Below, in pieces: positions 1 through 8,227 of a stretch of 52,815 nucleotides of DNA (within the stretch, counting starts at the first letter, position 1; every line of letters begins with the position of its first letter). The position numbers and the translations under genes are program-made. This DNA is from Acinetobacter sp. Lineage in GTDB: Bacteria > Pseudomonadota > Gammaproteobacteria > Pseudomonadales > Moraxellaceae. A model generated the notes under the pieces. It had not been told where the DNA came from. It was given only the letters and a program-made list of their open reading frames with translations, and searched no databases. The stretch covers positions 1-52,815 of the forward strand of contig JAITLL010000038.1 of the NCBI GenBank assembly GCA_031277915.1, given 5' to 3'.

Positions 1-138
1 ATGTCCTATTCCATATTTTGGTTTTTTATTGAGTGCCTATAAAAGCAATAACCAAAATTACAACAGTTAGGATATGGGCCACTTTACATTTGACGACACA
101 AGCTTAACGTTTAATGACAAAGGATATTCGAAATATTG

Positions 139-891
139 CTAAACAGTATTCCCAGCAATTGCAGCAGACTTATGTAGATTGGCGCTATTAGAATTTTTAT
201 TTTCATTTAAGCTAAAACTCACCGCCTCTTTTGCATGAATGGCGGTCGTATCAAATAAAGGAACCGAGAATTTAAGCTCACCAATCAACATACAAATTTC
301 AGTACAACCCAAGATAATACCTTGGGCACCTTCAGCAATGAGCGTCTCAACAATAGTGATGTACTTTTTCTGGGAATCTGGGTTGATCACGCCTAAACAA
401 AGTTCTTCATAAATGATGCTATGAACTATCTTTCGGTCGGCTTCATTTGGAATAACGACATCAATTCCATAATCTTGTAATCGGGCTTTATAAAAATCTT
501 GCTCCATTGTAAAAGCTGTCCCCAACAGTGCAACTTTACCAATGTTTTGACTCAAAATTTCTTTTGCCGTTGCATCAGCGATGTGTAAGAAAGGAACGGT
601 AATTGAATCTTCAATCTGTGCAGCAACTTTGTGCATGGTGTTGGTACACACCAATATACAATCTGCCCCTGCTTTTTCTAAATTTAGCGCCTGCTCAGCT
701 AAATATGCGCCAGCTTCTTGCCATAAACCCTTCGCTTGCAAGGCTGCTATTTCTTCAAAATCAACACTATTAATAATGACCTTAGCGGAGTGCAATTTTC
801 CTAATTTATGATGAACCATTTTATTGATTTGTTGATAATAAAGGGCTGTAGATTCCCAACTCATTCCGCCTAATAAACCGATTGTTTTCAT
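139..891 (-). CDS. Aspartate/glutamate racemase family protein
   Basis: Cofactor-independent amino-acid racemase of the Asp/Glu/hydantoin racemase superfamily, 250 aa, cytoplasmic. The N-terminus reads IGLLGGMSWESTALYY, typical of the aspartate racemase branch. Two catalytic cysteines are visible, C82 in VCTNTMH and C196 in GCTEIC; family members use this Cys pair for two-base proton transfer at the alpha carbon. Length is normal for the family (about 230-250 aa). It is transcribed away from the GNAT gene at 1029, with about 137 bp between the two starts, so the promoters probably lie there. Substrate (aspartate or glutamate) cannot be decided from sequence alone. Confidence 0.88.
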   Translation of the reverse strand: MKTIGLLGGMSWESTALYYQQINKMVHHKLGKLHSAKVIINSVDFEEIAALQAKGLWQEAGAYLAEQALNLEKAGADCILVCTNTMHKVAAQIEDSITVPFLHIADATAKEILSQNIGKVALLGTAFTMEQDFYKARLQDYGIDVVIPNEADRKIVHSIIYEELCLGVINPDSQKKYITIVETLIAEGAQGIILGCTEICMLIGELKFSVPLFDTTAIHAKEAVSFSLNENKNSNSANLHKSAAIAGNTV

Positions 892-1028
892 TTTTTTCAG
901 TCCTTTTGTTTGATCTATTCTTTATATCGAGATAAAGTTGAGTCCGAATAGAACAAAATTGCTCTCTTTATTAAATCTATAAACTGTTTTATAAAATATA
1001 ATTTTTAAAACTCAGTCATAAAAAGTTT

Positions 1029-1523
1029 ATGTTAGAAACAGACCGCTTAATTTTGAAACCCTTTGTTCAAGAAAATTTATCTAGAGTGATTGAACTGTTA
1101 CAAGATAAAGATTTTATGGCTTTTTCACCTTATGGTGACTTAACAACTGAAGCTGCAAAGACTCGTTTTTTTGAAATATTAGAGCATTATAAAAACTATA
1201 ATTTTGGCAAAATGGCTGTGGTTTTAAAAGATACCTATCAAATTATTGGTTATTGTGGATTTGAAACCTGTGAAGTTGATGGCAAGACAGAAGCTGAACT
1301 AGGTTTTAGACTTATTAAAACTGAACGAAATAAAGGCTATATTGTTGAAGCTTCACTTAAGTTACTAGATGACATGAAAAATCGAAACTTTAAGCATGTG
1401 ATCGCTTTTTCAGAAAAAGATAATTTACCTGCTCATAACTTATTAGATAAATTAGGATTCATAAAAACAACTTCATCTCATTACTTAAATATGGATGTCA
1501 GTTTTTTTAAGAAAGAGCTTTAA
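1029..1523 (+). CDS. GNAT family N-acetyltransferase (RimJ/RimL-like)
   Basis: 164-aa acetyltransferase that should transfer an acetyl group from acetyl-CoA to an amine. The start LETDRLILKPF is the usual opening strand of the Acetyltransf_3 (RimJ/RimL) group. The middle carries the beta-strand block IIGYCGFE followed by AELGFRLIKTERNKGYIVEAS, equivalent to the acetyl-CoA pyrophosphate loop, and HNLLDKLGF closes the fold. The canonical Q/RxxGxG/A loop is altered to ERNKGY, so cofactor binding may be somewhat atypical. The acceptor substrate is unknown. It stands alone, divergent from the racemase and convergent with the pqi operon. Confidence 0.82.
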   Translation: MLETDRLILKPFVQENLSRVIELLQDKDFMAFSPYGDLTTEAAKTRFFEILEHYKNYNFGKMAVVLKDTYQIIGYCGFETCEVDGKTEAELGFRLIKTERNKGYIVEASLKLLDDMKNRNFKHVIAFSEKDNLPAHNLLDKLGFIKTTSSHYLNMDVSFFKKEL

Positions 1524-1547
1524 ATTTTATCGGTAAAAGCAACTAAG

Positions 1548-1572
1548 AAAGCCCCTAATCATAAGGAGCTTT
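1548..1572. terminator. Weak convergent hairpin between GNAT gene and pqiC
   Basis: AAAGCCCCT pairs imperfectly with AAGGAGCTTT across a six-base loop, between the ends of two converging genes. T-runs are short on both sides, so it is only a candidate bidirectional terminator. Confidence 0.4.
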
Positions 1573-1612
1573 AAATTAAACATAGAACAAAAAAGTCAAA
1601 GATAAGGCGTTA

Positions 1613-2317
1613 TTAGGAACAAACACCGTTATTAATAACTGATTTCTTATTTGAATCTAACGCCACAATTGAAGCAGAAACTGTATTAATAATTTGACTC
1701 ATGGCCTCACTTGAAGCGCTCACAATAGCTTCGAGTTTTTTAGCTTTTTGATCGATAGGCTGTTTAAAAGCAATTCGACAATTAAGTTGAGATCCAGCAT
1801 TCGTAATGACTTTGGCATTAGATGACTGTAATTGAGTCGGTGGTATTTGACGCTTCACAACCCAAGACACCGCAACATTAATATTGCTTTTATCGACAAT
1901 ATCAAAATGTGAAAAGTCTGTAGAAACTCGATATAAAGGCTGATTATTTCCAGCAAGCCCACTGCTATAACTATCAATTGCCCCTAACTTTTGTTGTAAC
2001 CCCGCAGATAAAGTGTCACGTAATTGCGTACTCATAGTCGAAGTCCAACGCTCGTTATCAAGTACGGTAGACTTACCATTACTGTCTTGTAGCACCAAAG
2101 GCGCACGGTCTAAGCGGTCTGGAAGTCCAACTGGTAAAACTTCAATAACTCGAATAGTTGAGTTAACTGACGGAGTAACTTTCGGGCTAATCGTATAATA
2201 GTTTGGTGTTGGCGAACTCGAACAGGCTGTTATGACGACTGCTGTCAAAACCATACTCCCCCCAAGCAGCCATGTGGCTGCTTTAGAGTGTAATGAGTGA
2301 TTCTTTTTATTTTTCAT
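1613..2317 (-). CDS. pqiC: PqiC-type outer-membrane lipoprotein
   Basis: Auxiliary lipoprotein of the Pqi MCE lipid-transport system (ABC-type transport auxiliary lipoprotein, DUF330 family), 234 aa from the preferred ATG at 2317. The N-terminus is basic, then hydrophobic, and ends in a lipobox (ITAC) followed by SSSPTPNYYTI; the motif YTI shortly after the lipid Cys is typical of PqiC/YmbA. In E. coli PqiC sits in the outer membrane and docks the end of the PqiB tunnel. The start overlaps the end of pqiB by 11 nt, so the two are translationally coupled. A longer reading from 2368 would bury the signal peptide behind 17 residues and is less likely. It is the last gene of the pqi operon. Confidence 0.88.
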   Translation of the reverse strand: MKNKKNHSLHSKAATWLLGGSMVLTAVVITACSSSPTPNYYTISPKVTPSVNSTIRVIEVLPVGLPDRLDRAPLVLQDSNGKSTVLDNERWTSTMSTQLRDTLSAGLQQKLGAIDSYSSGLAGNNQPLYRVSTDFSHFDIVDKSNINVAVSWVVKRQIPPTQLQSSNAKVITNAGSQLNCRIAFKQPIDQKAKKLEAIVSASSEAMSQIINTVSASIVALDSNKKSVINNGVCS

Positions 2318-3974
2318 CGTTGGCCTCTGGTCTCTTACCACGAATAATAGATTCAGGATGTTGCTCAATATAATCTGACATGAGTTGTAACGAAGCAGCC
2401 GCGCGAGTCATTTGTTGTAGTGCTTTGCGAACGTCTTGTTGTAACGGCGCATCGCTCGACAAAATAGACTCAGATGACCTTACAGTTTTACGAACATCGT
2501 CTAAGGTGGCTTGTAAACCAGGCGCAACTTTACCATCTAACTGTTTAACCAGCTTGTCTGTAGACTCAATCGCTGTATTCATATTTTTAAGCGTTTTTCG
2601 GACATCCTGCCCAATTTCAACTAATGGGAATTTAGTTAACTTATCAGCAATCTGAGAAACCTGTGCCTGTAAACCGCTTAGCTCTGTTGGCGTGGTTGGA
2701 ATCACTACACGGCCATCTTTTAAGATTTGTAAAGTTGCTGGTTTCGCTTTAGGGAATTTATCTAAAGCAATATAGTTTTGGCCAGTTAAAAGGTTTCCGG
2801 TTCTCATTTGCGCACGCCATCCGTGCTCAACAAAACCTTTAAAAACATTGCTGTTTGGATTGAGTGCCAACCCATTTTCAACTCGCGATGGATAAATAAC
2901 AGCCTCAACACGCATCCGAATTTGCGTGTAGTTGTTATAAAACTCTGCATTAATTGATTTAATGTTACCAATTTCAATACCCATGAAATCAATTGGTGCA
3001 CCAGCGGCTAACCCACGTAATGAATGATCAAAATACATAATCACGCTGCGAGGCTGCCCATCTGGATCTTTTAATGCCTCAGATTTTGAGTCCCAAAGAT
3101 TGAAGTGGCTCTTATTTACAGCCATAGTCGCATTTGAATTTTCAGGAAAACCAAAAGCAATACCACCTGCAACAATGCTTGCAAGAGATTGAGTATTTAA
3201 ATTAAAGCCTGAAGCGTTCAAGCTGACATCGATACCACTTGCCTGCCAAAAACGCGCGTCTGTGGTTACAAACTTATCATAAGGTGAACGGATAAAAGTT
3301 TGAAGCTCTACACTTTTACCGTCATTAGATAAGTTATAAGCCGTAATTTGTCCCACGTTAATGCGACGGTAGTAAATTGGTGAACCGATATCTAAAGACC
3401 CCAAATCATCAGCTTTTAGGAAAAATACTTTCCCCGGCACATCCGAGGTAATCACTGGCGGTATTTCTAGGCCTGTAAATTCAAGTTTTTCCTCGGGTGA
3501 CTTCCCACCATCTACCTCGATATAAGAACCTGATAACAAAGTATCAATTCCGGAAATTCCACTTGTCCCAATCCGTGGTCGCACCACCCAAAATCGTGAA
3601 TCTTGCGCGGCAAAGTTGCTTGCATCTTTACGCAAATCAATCCGAGCAATAATGTGTGAATGGTCTTCTGCAAGAGCAATTTGCCGTACCAACCCAATAT
3701 CTACTTGTTTATAACGTACTGTTGTTTTACCTGCGACTAAACCTTCGGCTGTAGGAAATGACACTTCAATGGTTGGTCCATTAGACAAAAGCGCTTTCAC
3801 AGCCAGTGAAAGAGCAATTAACAGTGCAACAAGTGGAATAATCCAAATTAATAAGGGTTTCCACCGATTTTTCTTTTCTTGGGGTTCTGGTAAATCATTC
3901 ATGTTTTCCAGTTCAACGTCTGTTTCATGATGATCTGAGTTACCACTGGTTGTTTTGTTTTCAGACATACTCAT
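2307..3974 (-). CDS. pqiB: PqiB, MCE-domain intermembrane lipid transport protein
   Basis: 555-aa inner-membrane-anchored periplasmic protein that forms a hexameric tunnel for lipid movement between membranes. One N-terminal transmembrane helix follows a charged cytoplasmic tail (LLIWIIPLVALLIALSLAV). Three MCE domains follow, beginning near TIEVSFPTAEGLVAGKTTVRYK, GKVFFLKADDLGSLDIGSPIYYR and VIMYFDHSLRGLAAGAPIDFMG. The C-terminal 120 residues are predicted coiled coil (repeated DKLVKQL, DDVRKTV, RKALQQM). Length matches E. coli PqiB (about 546 aa). The start at 3974 lies 7 nt after the upstream stop at 3982; a start at 4007 would overlap the upstream gene and adds an unlikely peptide. Confidence 0.93.
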   Translation of the reverse strand: MSMSENKTTSGNSDHHETDVELENMNDLPEPQEKKNRWKPLLIWIIPLVALLIALSLAVKALLSNGPTIEVSFPTAEGLVAGKTTVRYKQVDIGLVRQIALAEDHSHIIARIDLRKDASNFAAQDSRFWVVRPRIGTSGISGIDTLLSGSYIEVDGGKSPEEKLEFTGLEIPPVITSDVPGKVFFLKADDLGSLDIGSPIYYRRINVGQITAYNLSNDGKSVELQTFIRSPYDKFVTTDARFWQASGIDVSLNASGFNLNTQSLASIVAGGIAFGFPENSNATMAVNKSHFNLWDSKSEALKDPDGQPRSVIMYFDHSLRGLAAGAPIDFMGIEIGNIKSINAEFYNNYTQIRMRVEAVIYPSRVENGLALNPNSNVFKGFVEHGWRAQMRTGNLLTGQNYIALDKFPKAKPATLQILKDGRVVIPTTPTELSGLQAQVSQIADKLTKFPLVEIGQDVRKTLKNMNTAIESTDKLVKQLDGKVAPGLQATLDDVRKTVRSSESILSSDAPLQQDVRKALQQMTRAAASLQLMSDYIEQHPESIIRGKRPEANDEK

Positions 3975-3981
3975 TGTTCTT

Positions 3982-4791
3982 TTATTGACTGGGATTAATA
4001 GAATCATTATTCAATGGCGAGTGCTCATCTTGAATAATTGTGGTTTTTTCCGAAGAAAAACGGTTGGGCTTATTTGTATTTTGAGATACATAAAAATTAT
4101 CCCAAATAATACGTGGGTCAAAACTTAAAGATGCAAACATGGTTAAAACTACAACTGAGCCGAAAGCAATAGAACCCGGCCCTGCCAAAATCGTCGCAAG
4201 CGATTGAATTTGAATAAGCGCTGTTAATAAAGCGACCACAAACACATCAATCATGGACCAACGCCCGACAAACTCTACAATTCGGTAAAGTTTGATACAT
4301 TGCTCTGGTGAAAATTTCCACAGTGCAGATGACTGTATATATACAACCAACAGCAGAAAATACAAAATAAATAGCTTAAGCATCGGAATAAAAATACTGG
4401 CCATAAAAATGACCACCGAGACCAAATAATCACCATTTTGCCAAAAATAAATCACACCACTCATGATGGTATCTTGCTGGCTACCTAAAAGTGAGTCGGT
4501 TATCGTCATGGGTAGCATGTTTGCCGGCACATACAAAATAGTTGCAGCAACCACTAAAGCAAAGGTACGGTTTAAACTTCCCGGTTTACGCTCATGCAGC
4601 ACACTATGGCATCTAACGCAGCGTAAAACTTTATGGTTTTTATAAGCCGATGTTTGATCTACTTTTGATGAGTTTAATAACCCACAGCAGTGGCACAACA
4701 TCAGTGAAAGATCTTTGGCTCTTGGGTATTGTTTTAGAACCATATCGGTATTTACGGTTTTATGTGGAGTCACGTTTTTTATTATTTTCAT
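3982..4791 (-). CDS. pqiA: PqiA-domain membrane protein (second half of a split PqiA)
   Basis: 269-aa inner-membrane protein with one PqiA domain. Near residue 33 there is a zinc-ribbon-like pair, CHCCG and later CVRCHS, followed by four predicted membrane segments (for example TFALVVAATILYVPANMLPM and MFASLSF preceding the tail). PqiA works with PqiB in envelope lipid transport and was first known as paraquat-inducible. In E. coli PqiA is a single protein of about 417 aa with two such domains; here the two domains are separate genes overlapping by ATGA (4788-4791). The 45-residue tail after the last helix is polar and poorly conserved-looking. Confidence 0.87.
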   Translation of the reverse strand: MKIIKNVTPHKTVNTDMVLKQYPRAKDLSLMLCHCCGLLNSSKVDQTSAYKNHKVLRCVRCHSVLHERKPGSLNRTFALVVAATILYVPANMLPMTITDSLLGSQQDTIMSGVIYFWQNGDYLVSVVIFMASIFIPMLKLFILYFLLLVVYIQSSALWKFSPEQCIKLYRIVEFVGRWSMIDVFVVALLTALIQIQSLATILAGPGSIAFGSVVVLTMFASLSFDPRIIWDNFYVSQNTNKPNRFSSEKTTIIQDEHSPLNNDSINPSQ

Positions 4792-5402
4792 GGCTGTGCC
4801 CTATCAATTTCATTCCATATGTCACTGACCTTTATGGACGTAATATAAACCATCAATAGGCTCAAGGCCCCAAATGCCCACAAGGCAATTTCGGGAATCA
4901 CAAGTACCATATCCATTAATTTTACAAGTGTGACCAAAATTCCAATCAGGAACACCTCAACCATTCCCCACACTCTCATAAAATAAAGTGTTCGTAAGGC
5001 GCCGACTAAAAACTTTGGGCGTCTCTTTAATACACTCACCGTACCAAGGACATAACTGAGTAATAACAAATATGAAAGCGGCACAATGAACGTAGTCATT
5101 AAAATCAGGACACCGACAAATGCCCGATCATAATGAAACATGCCCCATACAGCACCCAGTAAAGTGGTTTCAGATATGTTCCCTTGCAATTCAATTTTTA
5201 CAATCGGAAAGCTGTTGGCAATAATAAATACAATTAAGGCCGTTAAAATTAGAGCTAACAACGTGGTAAACGGTTTAGTATGCCGATAAAGCTCTGCACC
5301 ACAGCAGACACAATAAGCTCTTTTTCCATAAGCAAGCGGGACTCTACGATAGACTGTATCGCACTCCTCACAACCTGCTAATTCTTTAAGCTTCATAGGC
5401 AT
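4788..5402 (-). CDS. pqiA: PqiA-domain membrane protein (first half of a split PqiA)
   Basis: 204-aa inner-membrane protein, first gene of the pqi operon. It opens with a zinc-ribbon-like segment (CEECD near residue 10, CVCCG near residue 32), then four membrane segments including LLALILTALIVFIIANSFPI and a conserved-looking RVWGMVEVFLIGILV turn, both typical of PqiA domains. Its stop overlaps the next ATG by four bases, so the two PqiA halves, pqiB and pqiC form one tightly packed operon. The 115 bp upstream to the LysR gene holds the probable promoter; no operator was recognised. Confidence 0.87.
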   Translation of the reverse strand: MPMKLKELAGCEECDTVYRRVPLAYGKRAYCVCCGAELYRHTKPFTTLLALILTALIVFIIANSFPIVKIELQGNISETTLLGAVWGMFHYDRAFVGVLILMTTFIVPLSYLLLLSYVLGTVSVLKRRPKFLVGALRTLYFMRVWGMVEVFLIGILVTLVKLMDMVLVIPEIALWAFGALSLLMVYITSIKVSDIWNEIDRAQP

Positions 5403-5517
5403 ACTCTAAGGTTTATCGTTTTACTGTGTCACACAAAACTCTTTTTATTACTAAGATAAATTAAAATATAAATCAATGTAAAAGCTATATCAGACAATGG
5501 AAATTTTAGAATAAAAA

Positions 5518-6402
5518 TTACCGTAGATACTGTTCAATATATTGTTGAAACTGCTGAATAATATGTAGAGATTGTGTGGTTGAATTGAAATAAAGACCAA
5601 AAGTTAAAGGCTTGAGCTGAGGTAAGACATTATTTTCTATGGTTTGAATGTCCGAAGGAATTTGAAAATATGATCTCAAGCTTATACCAATACCAGCTCG
5701 TACAGCAGGCCATAATGCTTGAACAGAATTACATTCATAAGCAATATGCCAAACCAGCCCAGCCTGTTCTAGTGCCTCAATCGCCATATGTCTTAAAATA
5801 CAAGGTTGTTGCAATACCACGAGTGGAATGGAAGTTTTATTTTCAATGATTTGCTGAATATGAGCATGGGCACAAAACAACCATTTTGTCTCGACAGTTT
5901 TGAGTTCATAAAAGTTTTCAATTACTGGGTTTTGCTGCCAAATAAGCGCTAAATCTAGCTCTTGCTTTTGTACTTTATCAATCAAATTCAGATTTCGGTC
6001 GACCTGAATTTGAAACTGGACATTCGGATGCTGCAACATAAACTGAGCGATGAGTTGCTGTAAGGTTCCCTCAGCAAAATCTTCTTGTAAACCGAAACGA
6101 ATGACGCCACTGGTTTGAGTCTGATGCAGCTTTAAAAGCACCGTATCATTAATGGCTAACATGTTTTTTGCATGGCTAAATAGCAATTCACCACTTGGGG
6201 TTAATTCTAATAACCTACCCTGTTTTCTAAGAAGCTGGCAGCCTGTTTGTTGCTCGAGTTTTTTTAATTGCGCACTAATTGCGGCCGGTGAACGACATAA
6301 GTGTTGTGCTGCTAGTTGATAACTCCCAAGCTCAATTCCCTTAACAAACGCACGTAGGGCATCTAAATCAAGATTGGTCGGAAGTTTGGCATAATCATTC
6401 AT
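5518..6402 (-). CDS. LysR-family transcriptional regulator
   Basis: 294-aa regulator with an N-terminal winged helix-turn-helix (LDLDALRAFVKGIELGSYQL, then AAQHLCRSPAAISAQLKKLE, residues about 12-70) and a type-2 periplasmic-binding-like effector domain. It is transcribed divergently from the carboxymuconolactone decarboxylase/tautomerase pair starting at 6495, with about 92 bp between starts, the classic LysR arrangement; by inference it controls that pair. The effector is unknown. Confidence 0.9.
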   Translation of the reverse strand: MNDYAKLPTNLDLDALRAFVKGIELGSYQLAAQHLCRSPAAISAQLKKLEQQTGCQLLRKQGRLLELTPSGELLFSHAKNMLAINDTVLLKLHQTQTSGVIRFGLQEDFAEGTLQQLIAQFMLQHPNVQFQIQVDRNLNLIDKVQKQELDLALIWQQNPVIENFYELKTVETKWLFCAHAHIQQIIENKTSIPLVVLQQPCILRHMAIEALEQAGLVWHIAYECNSVQALWPAVRAGIGISLRSYFQIPSDIQTIENNVLPQLKPLTFGLYFNSTTQSLHIIQQFQQYIEQYLR

Positions 6403-6494
6403 AAAAACAGAATTATTAGTTAGAAAAGTTTTGATTTTTTAAACTATAACAAACTGCCATATTAGCAACAACAGCATCAATGTGGAGTTTTATA

Positions 6495-6812
6495 ATGTTC
6501 AGAAAAATTGATATTCATAATTTAGAAAGTATTTCGCCCAAGCTTTATGAGTTCAGCAAAGACTATTTATTTGCAGGTATCTGGCAAAGGCCTGTGCTTG
6601 ATACTCAAACACGTTGTTTTATTACAATTACTGCACTTGTTTTACAAGGACGTTATTCACAGCTCGAATGGCATGTAAAAAATGCCTTAAACCAAGGCAT
6701 CACGAAAGAACAAATTATTGAAACCATTACGCATATTTCTTTTTATGCAGGCTTGCCTACTGCTATTTCAGCACTTGAACATATGCCAGAGGAGATATGG
6801 TCATGCCCATGA
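6495..6812 (+). CDS. Carboxymuconolactone decarboxylase (AhpD-like) family protein
   Basis: 105-aa single-domain protein of the CMD family. Recognisable pieces are DTQTRCFITITALVLQGRYSQLEWHVKNAL, broken here by the family pattern TRxxxxxxAL...L..H...AL, and the C-terminal FYAGLPTAISALE. The redox CxxC of true AhpD is absent, so it belongs with the decarboxylase/unknown-function branch rather than the peroxidase helper branch. The ATG at 6495 has GGAG 8 nt upstream; the ATG at 6480 has no ribosome site. It overlaps the tautomerase gene by 10 bp and is probably co-regulated by the divergent LysR. Substrate unknown. Confidence 0.85.
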   Translation: MFRKIDIHNLESISPKLYEFSKDYLFAGIWQRPVLDTQTRCFITITALVLQGRYSQLEWHVKNALNQGITKEQIIETITHISFYAGLPTAISALEHMPEEIWSCP

Positions 6813-7213
6813 TTCGCTTTACGACCAGTTATGCATATACAGATCTTGAAAAAACTCAGATTTCGAAAATTGTGCAGACTTGTATGGAAAGTTATTTCGA
6901 CACACCCCAAAATGATTGCTTCCATATTTTTGAGCAATTACCTCAAGGCAATGTACAGGTTAACCCTGACTATTGGGTGAAATCTCCCCGCACTGAAAAG
7001 TTTATGCTGCTGTACATCACTTCTGGCAAACCCAGAACAGCTCAGAAAAAATCAGATTTAATGCAGCATGTAACAGCACAGCTCCATCAAAAATTTAAGA
7101 TTCCTGAGCAAGATGTCATGTTTGTGATTGTGCAAAATAGTGCGGAAGATTGGTGCTTTGGTCATGCACAGCGTGCAGACCTTTACTTGAAAACGTTAGC
7201 TTTAGAAAATTAG
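6803..7213 (+). CDS. Tautomerase family protein (4-oxalocrotonate tautomerase superfamily)
   Basis: 136-aa tautomerase superfamily member. Starting at 6803 gives Met-Pro-Met, so that after Met removal Pro1 is the N-terminal catalytic base used by this superfamily; the alternative ATG at 6797 would bury it. GAGGAG lies about 8 nt upstream of 6803, which supports this choice. The length and the pattern FTTSYAYTDLEKTQISKIVQ suggest the longer Tautomerase_2 group. Its overlap with the upstream CMD gene implies a shared pathway, possibly degradation of an aromatic or unsaturated acid; the substrate is not readable from the sequence. Confidence 0.82.
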   Translation: MPMIRFTTSYAYTDLEKTQISKIVQTCMESYFDTPQNDCFHIFEQLPQGNVQVNPDYWVKSPRTEKFMLLYITSGKPRTAQKKSDLMQHVTAQLHQKFKIPEQDVMFVIVQNSAEDWCFGHAQRADLYLKTLALEN

Positions 7214-7297
7214 CGTCCAAACTGAAATAAATCTAACTTCTTATTTTTTGGTTTTAGAAAACCACACACAGAAGTTAAAAAATTCCTAACAAAAAAA

Positions 7298-7320
7298 TGA
7301 GGCTCTAGCAGCCTCACTTT
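7298..7320. terminator. Bidirectional terminator, tautomerase / SDR
   Basis: TGAGGCT CTAGC AGCCTCA forms a 7-bp perfect stem flanked by a run of A on the left and CTTTTT on the right, between two converging genes. Confidence 0.8.
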
Positions 7321-7331
7321 TTATTAACTAT

Positions 7332-8096
7332 CTAGTTTTTACAAATAGTCACTCCACCATCGGCAAGTAAAGCACTCCCTGTAATAAAGCTTGCATCATC
7401 GCTCACCAAGAAAAGTGCGGCCTTCGCAATTTCATCAGGTTCAGCTAAACGTTTCATCGCATGTATGCTTTTTATAAACTCTAAAACTTCTGGGGAAGAT
7501 GTCGCTTCTTGCCCCATTGAAGTGTTGGTTCCACCTGGTAGCAGTGCGTTTACTCTAATGCCTGCCGTTGCATATTCTGCGGCCATCACTTTAGTTAAGC
7601 CAATGAGTCCCGCTTTGCTTGCAGCATAAGCCGCCATTTGAGGGAACCCGATATGATGACCAACAAAGGACGATGTAAAAAGTATTGAGCCATAACCCTG
7701 CTTTAACATGACTTTAAGCTGCTCTCTGGCAGACTGAAACGCACTGGTTAAATTGCTCTGAAGAACATGATTCCAATTTTCATTGGTTGTATCGTGAGTA
7801 AGTTGGTACTCTCCCAACATACCGGCATTATTAAATGCGATGTCCAACCGTCCATAATATTGCGTGGCCAGATCAATTGCTTTTTGCATGGTTGTTGAGT
7901 CGTTAAGATCACCAGCTATGAAATGTGCAGCGACTCCGTATTGATTCAAGCTATTACAAAGCTGTTCTAAAATATTCTCACGGCGTGCAACAAGAATAAC
8001 TTTTGCACCTTCTGCTACAAATAGAGATGCGGCACTTAAACCTATACCTGAACTCGCGCCTGTAATAATAGCCACTTTGTCTTTTAATCTCGTCAT
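7332..8096 (-). CDS. SDR family NAD(P)-dependent oxidoreductase
   Basis: 254-aa classical short-chain dehydrogenase/reductase. The Rossmann motif is TGASSGIG (about residues 13-20), NNAG is present near residue 90, and the catalytic Ser-Tyr-Lys is seen as FTSSF followed by YAASKAG. The C-terminus DGGVTICKN is typical. The substrate is unknown; members with this length and pattern often act on hydroxyacyl or sugar compounds. It is a single gene between two terminator-like regions. Confidence 0.9.
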   Translation of the reverse strand: MTRLKDKVAIITGASSGIGLSAASLFVAEGAKVILVARRENILEQLCNSLNQYGVAAHFIAGDLNDSTTMQKAIDLATQYYGRLDIAFNNAGMLGEYQLTHDTTNENWNHVLQSNLTSAFQSAREQLKVMLKQGYGSILFTSSFVGHHIGFPQMAAYAASKAGLIGLTKVMAAEYATAGIRVNALLPGGTNTSMGQEATSSPEVLEFIKSIHAMKRLAEPDEIAKAALFLVSDDASFITGSALLADGGVTICKN

Positions 8097-8227
8097 AGTA
8101 ACAATTCCATCTTTATTTAAATTGATGGATGTAGTCTGGATGGTCCACAGAAAATAGACTCTCTGATTCTTGCTGTTTTGAAAAATTAACTTTATAAAAA
8201 CAGCAAGCTGACCCAGCTTCTATAAAG

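Noticed and set aside
1-138. Possible hairpin and gene end at the left edge
   Set aside because: TTTTGGTT/AACCAAAA complementarity is present but imperfect, and too little sequence is visible to assign a gene or terminator.
581-811. 76-codon plus-strand ORF
   Set aside because: Lies antisense inside the racemase gene, which has full family motifs; no ribosome site or similarity.
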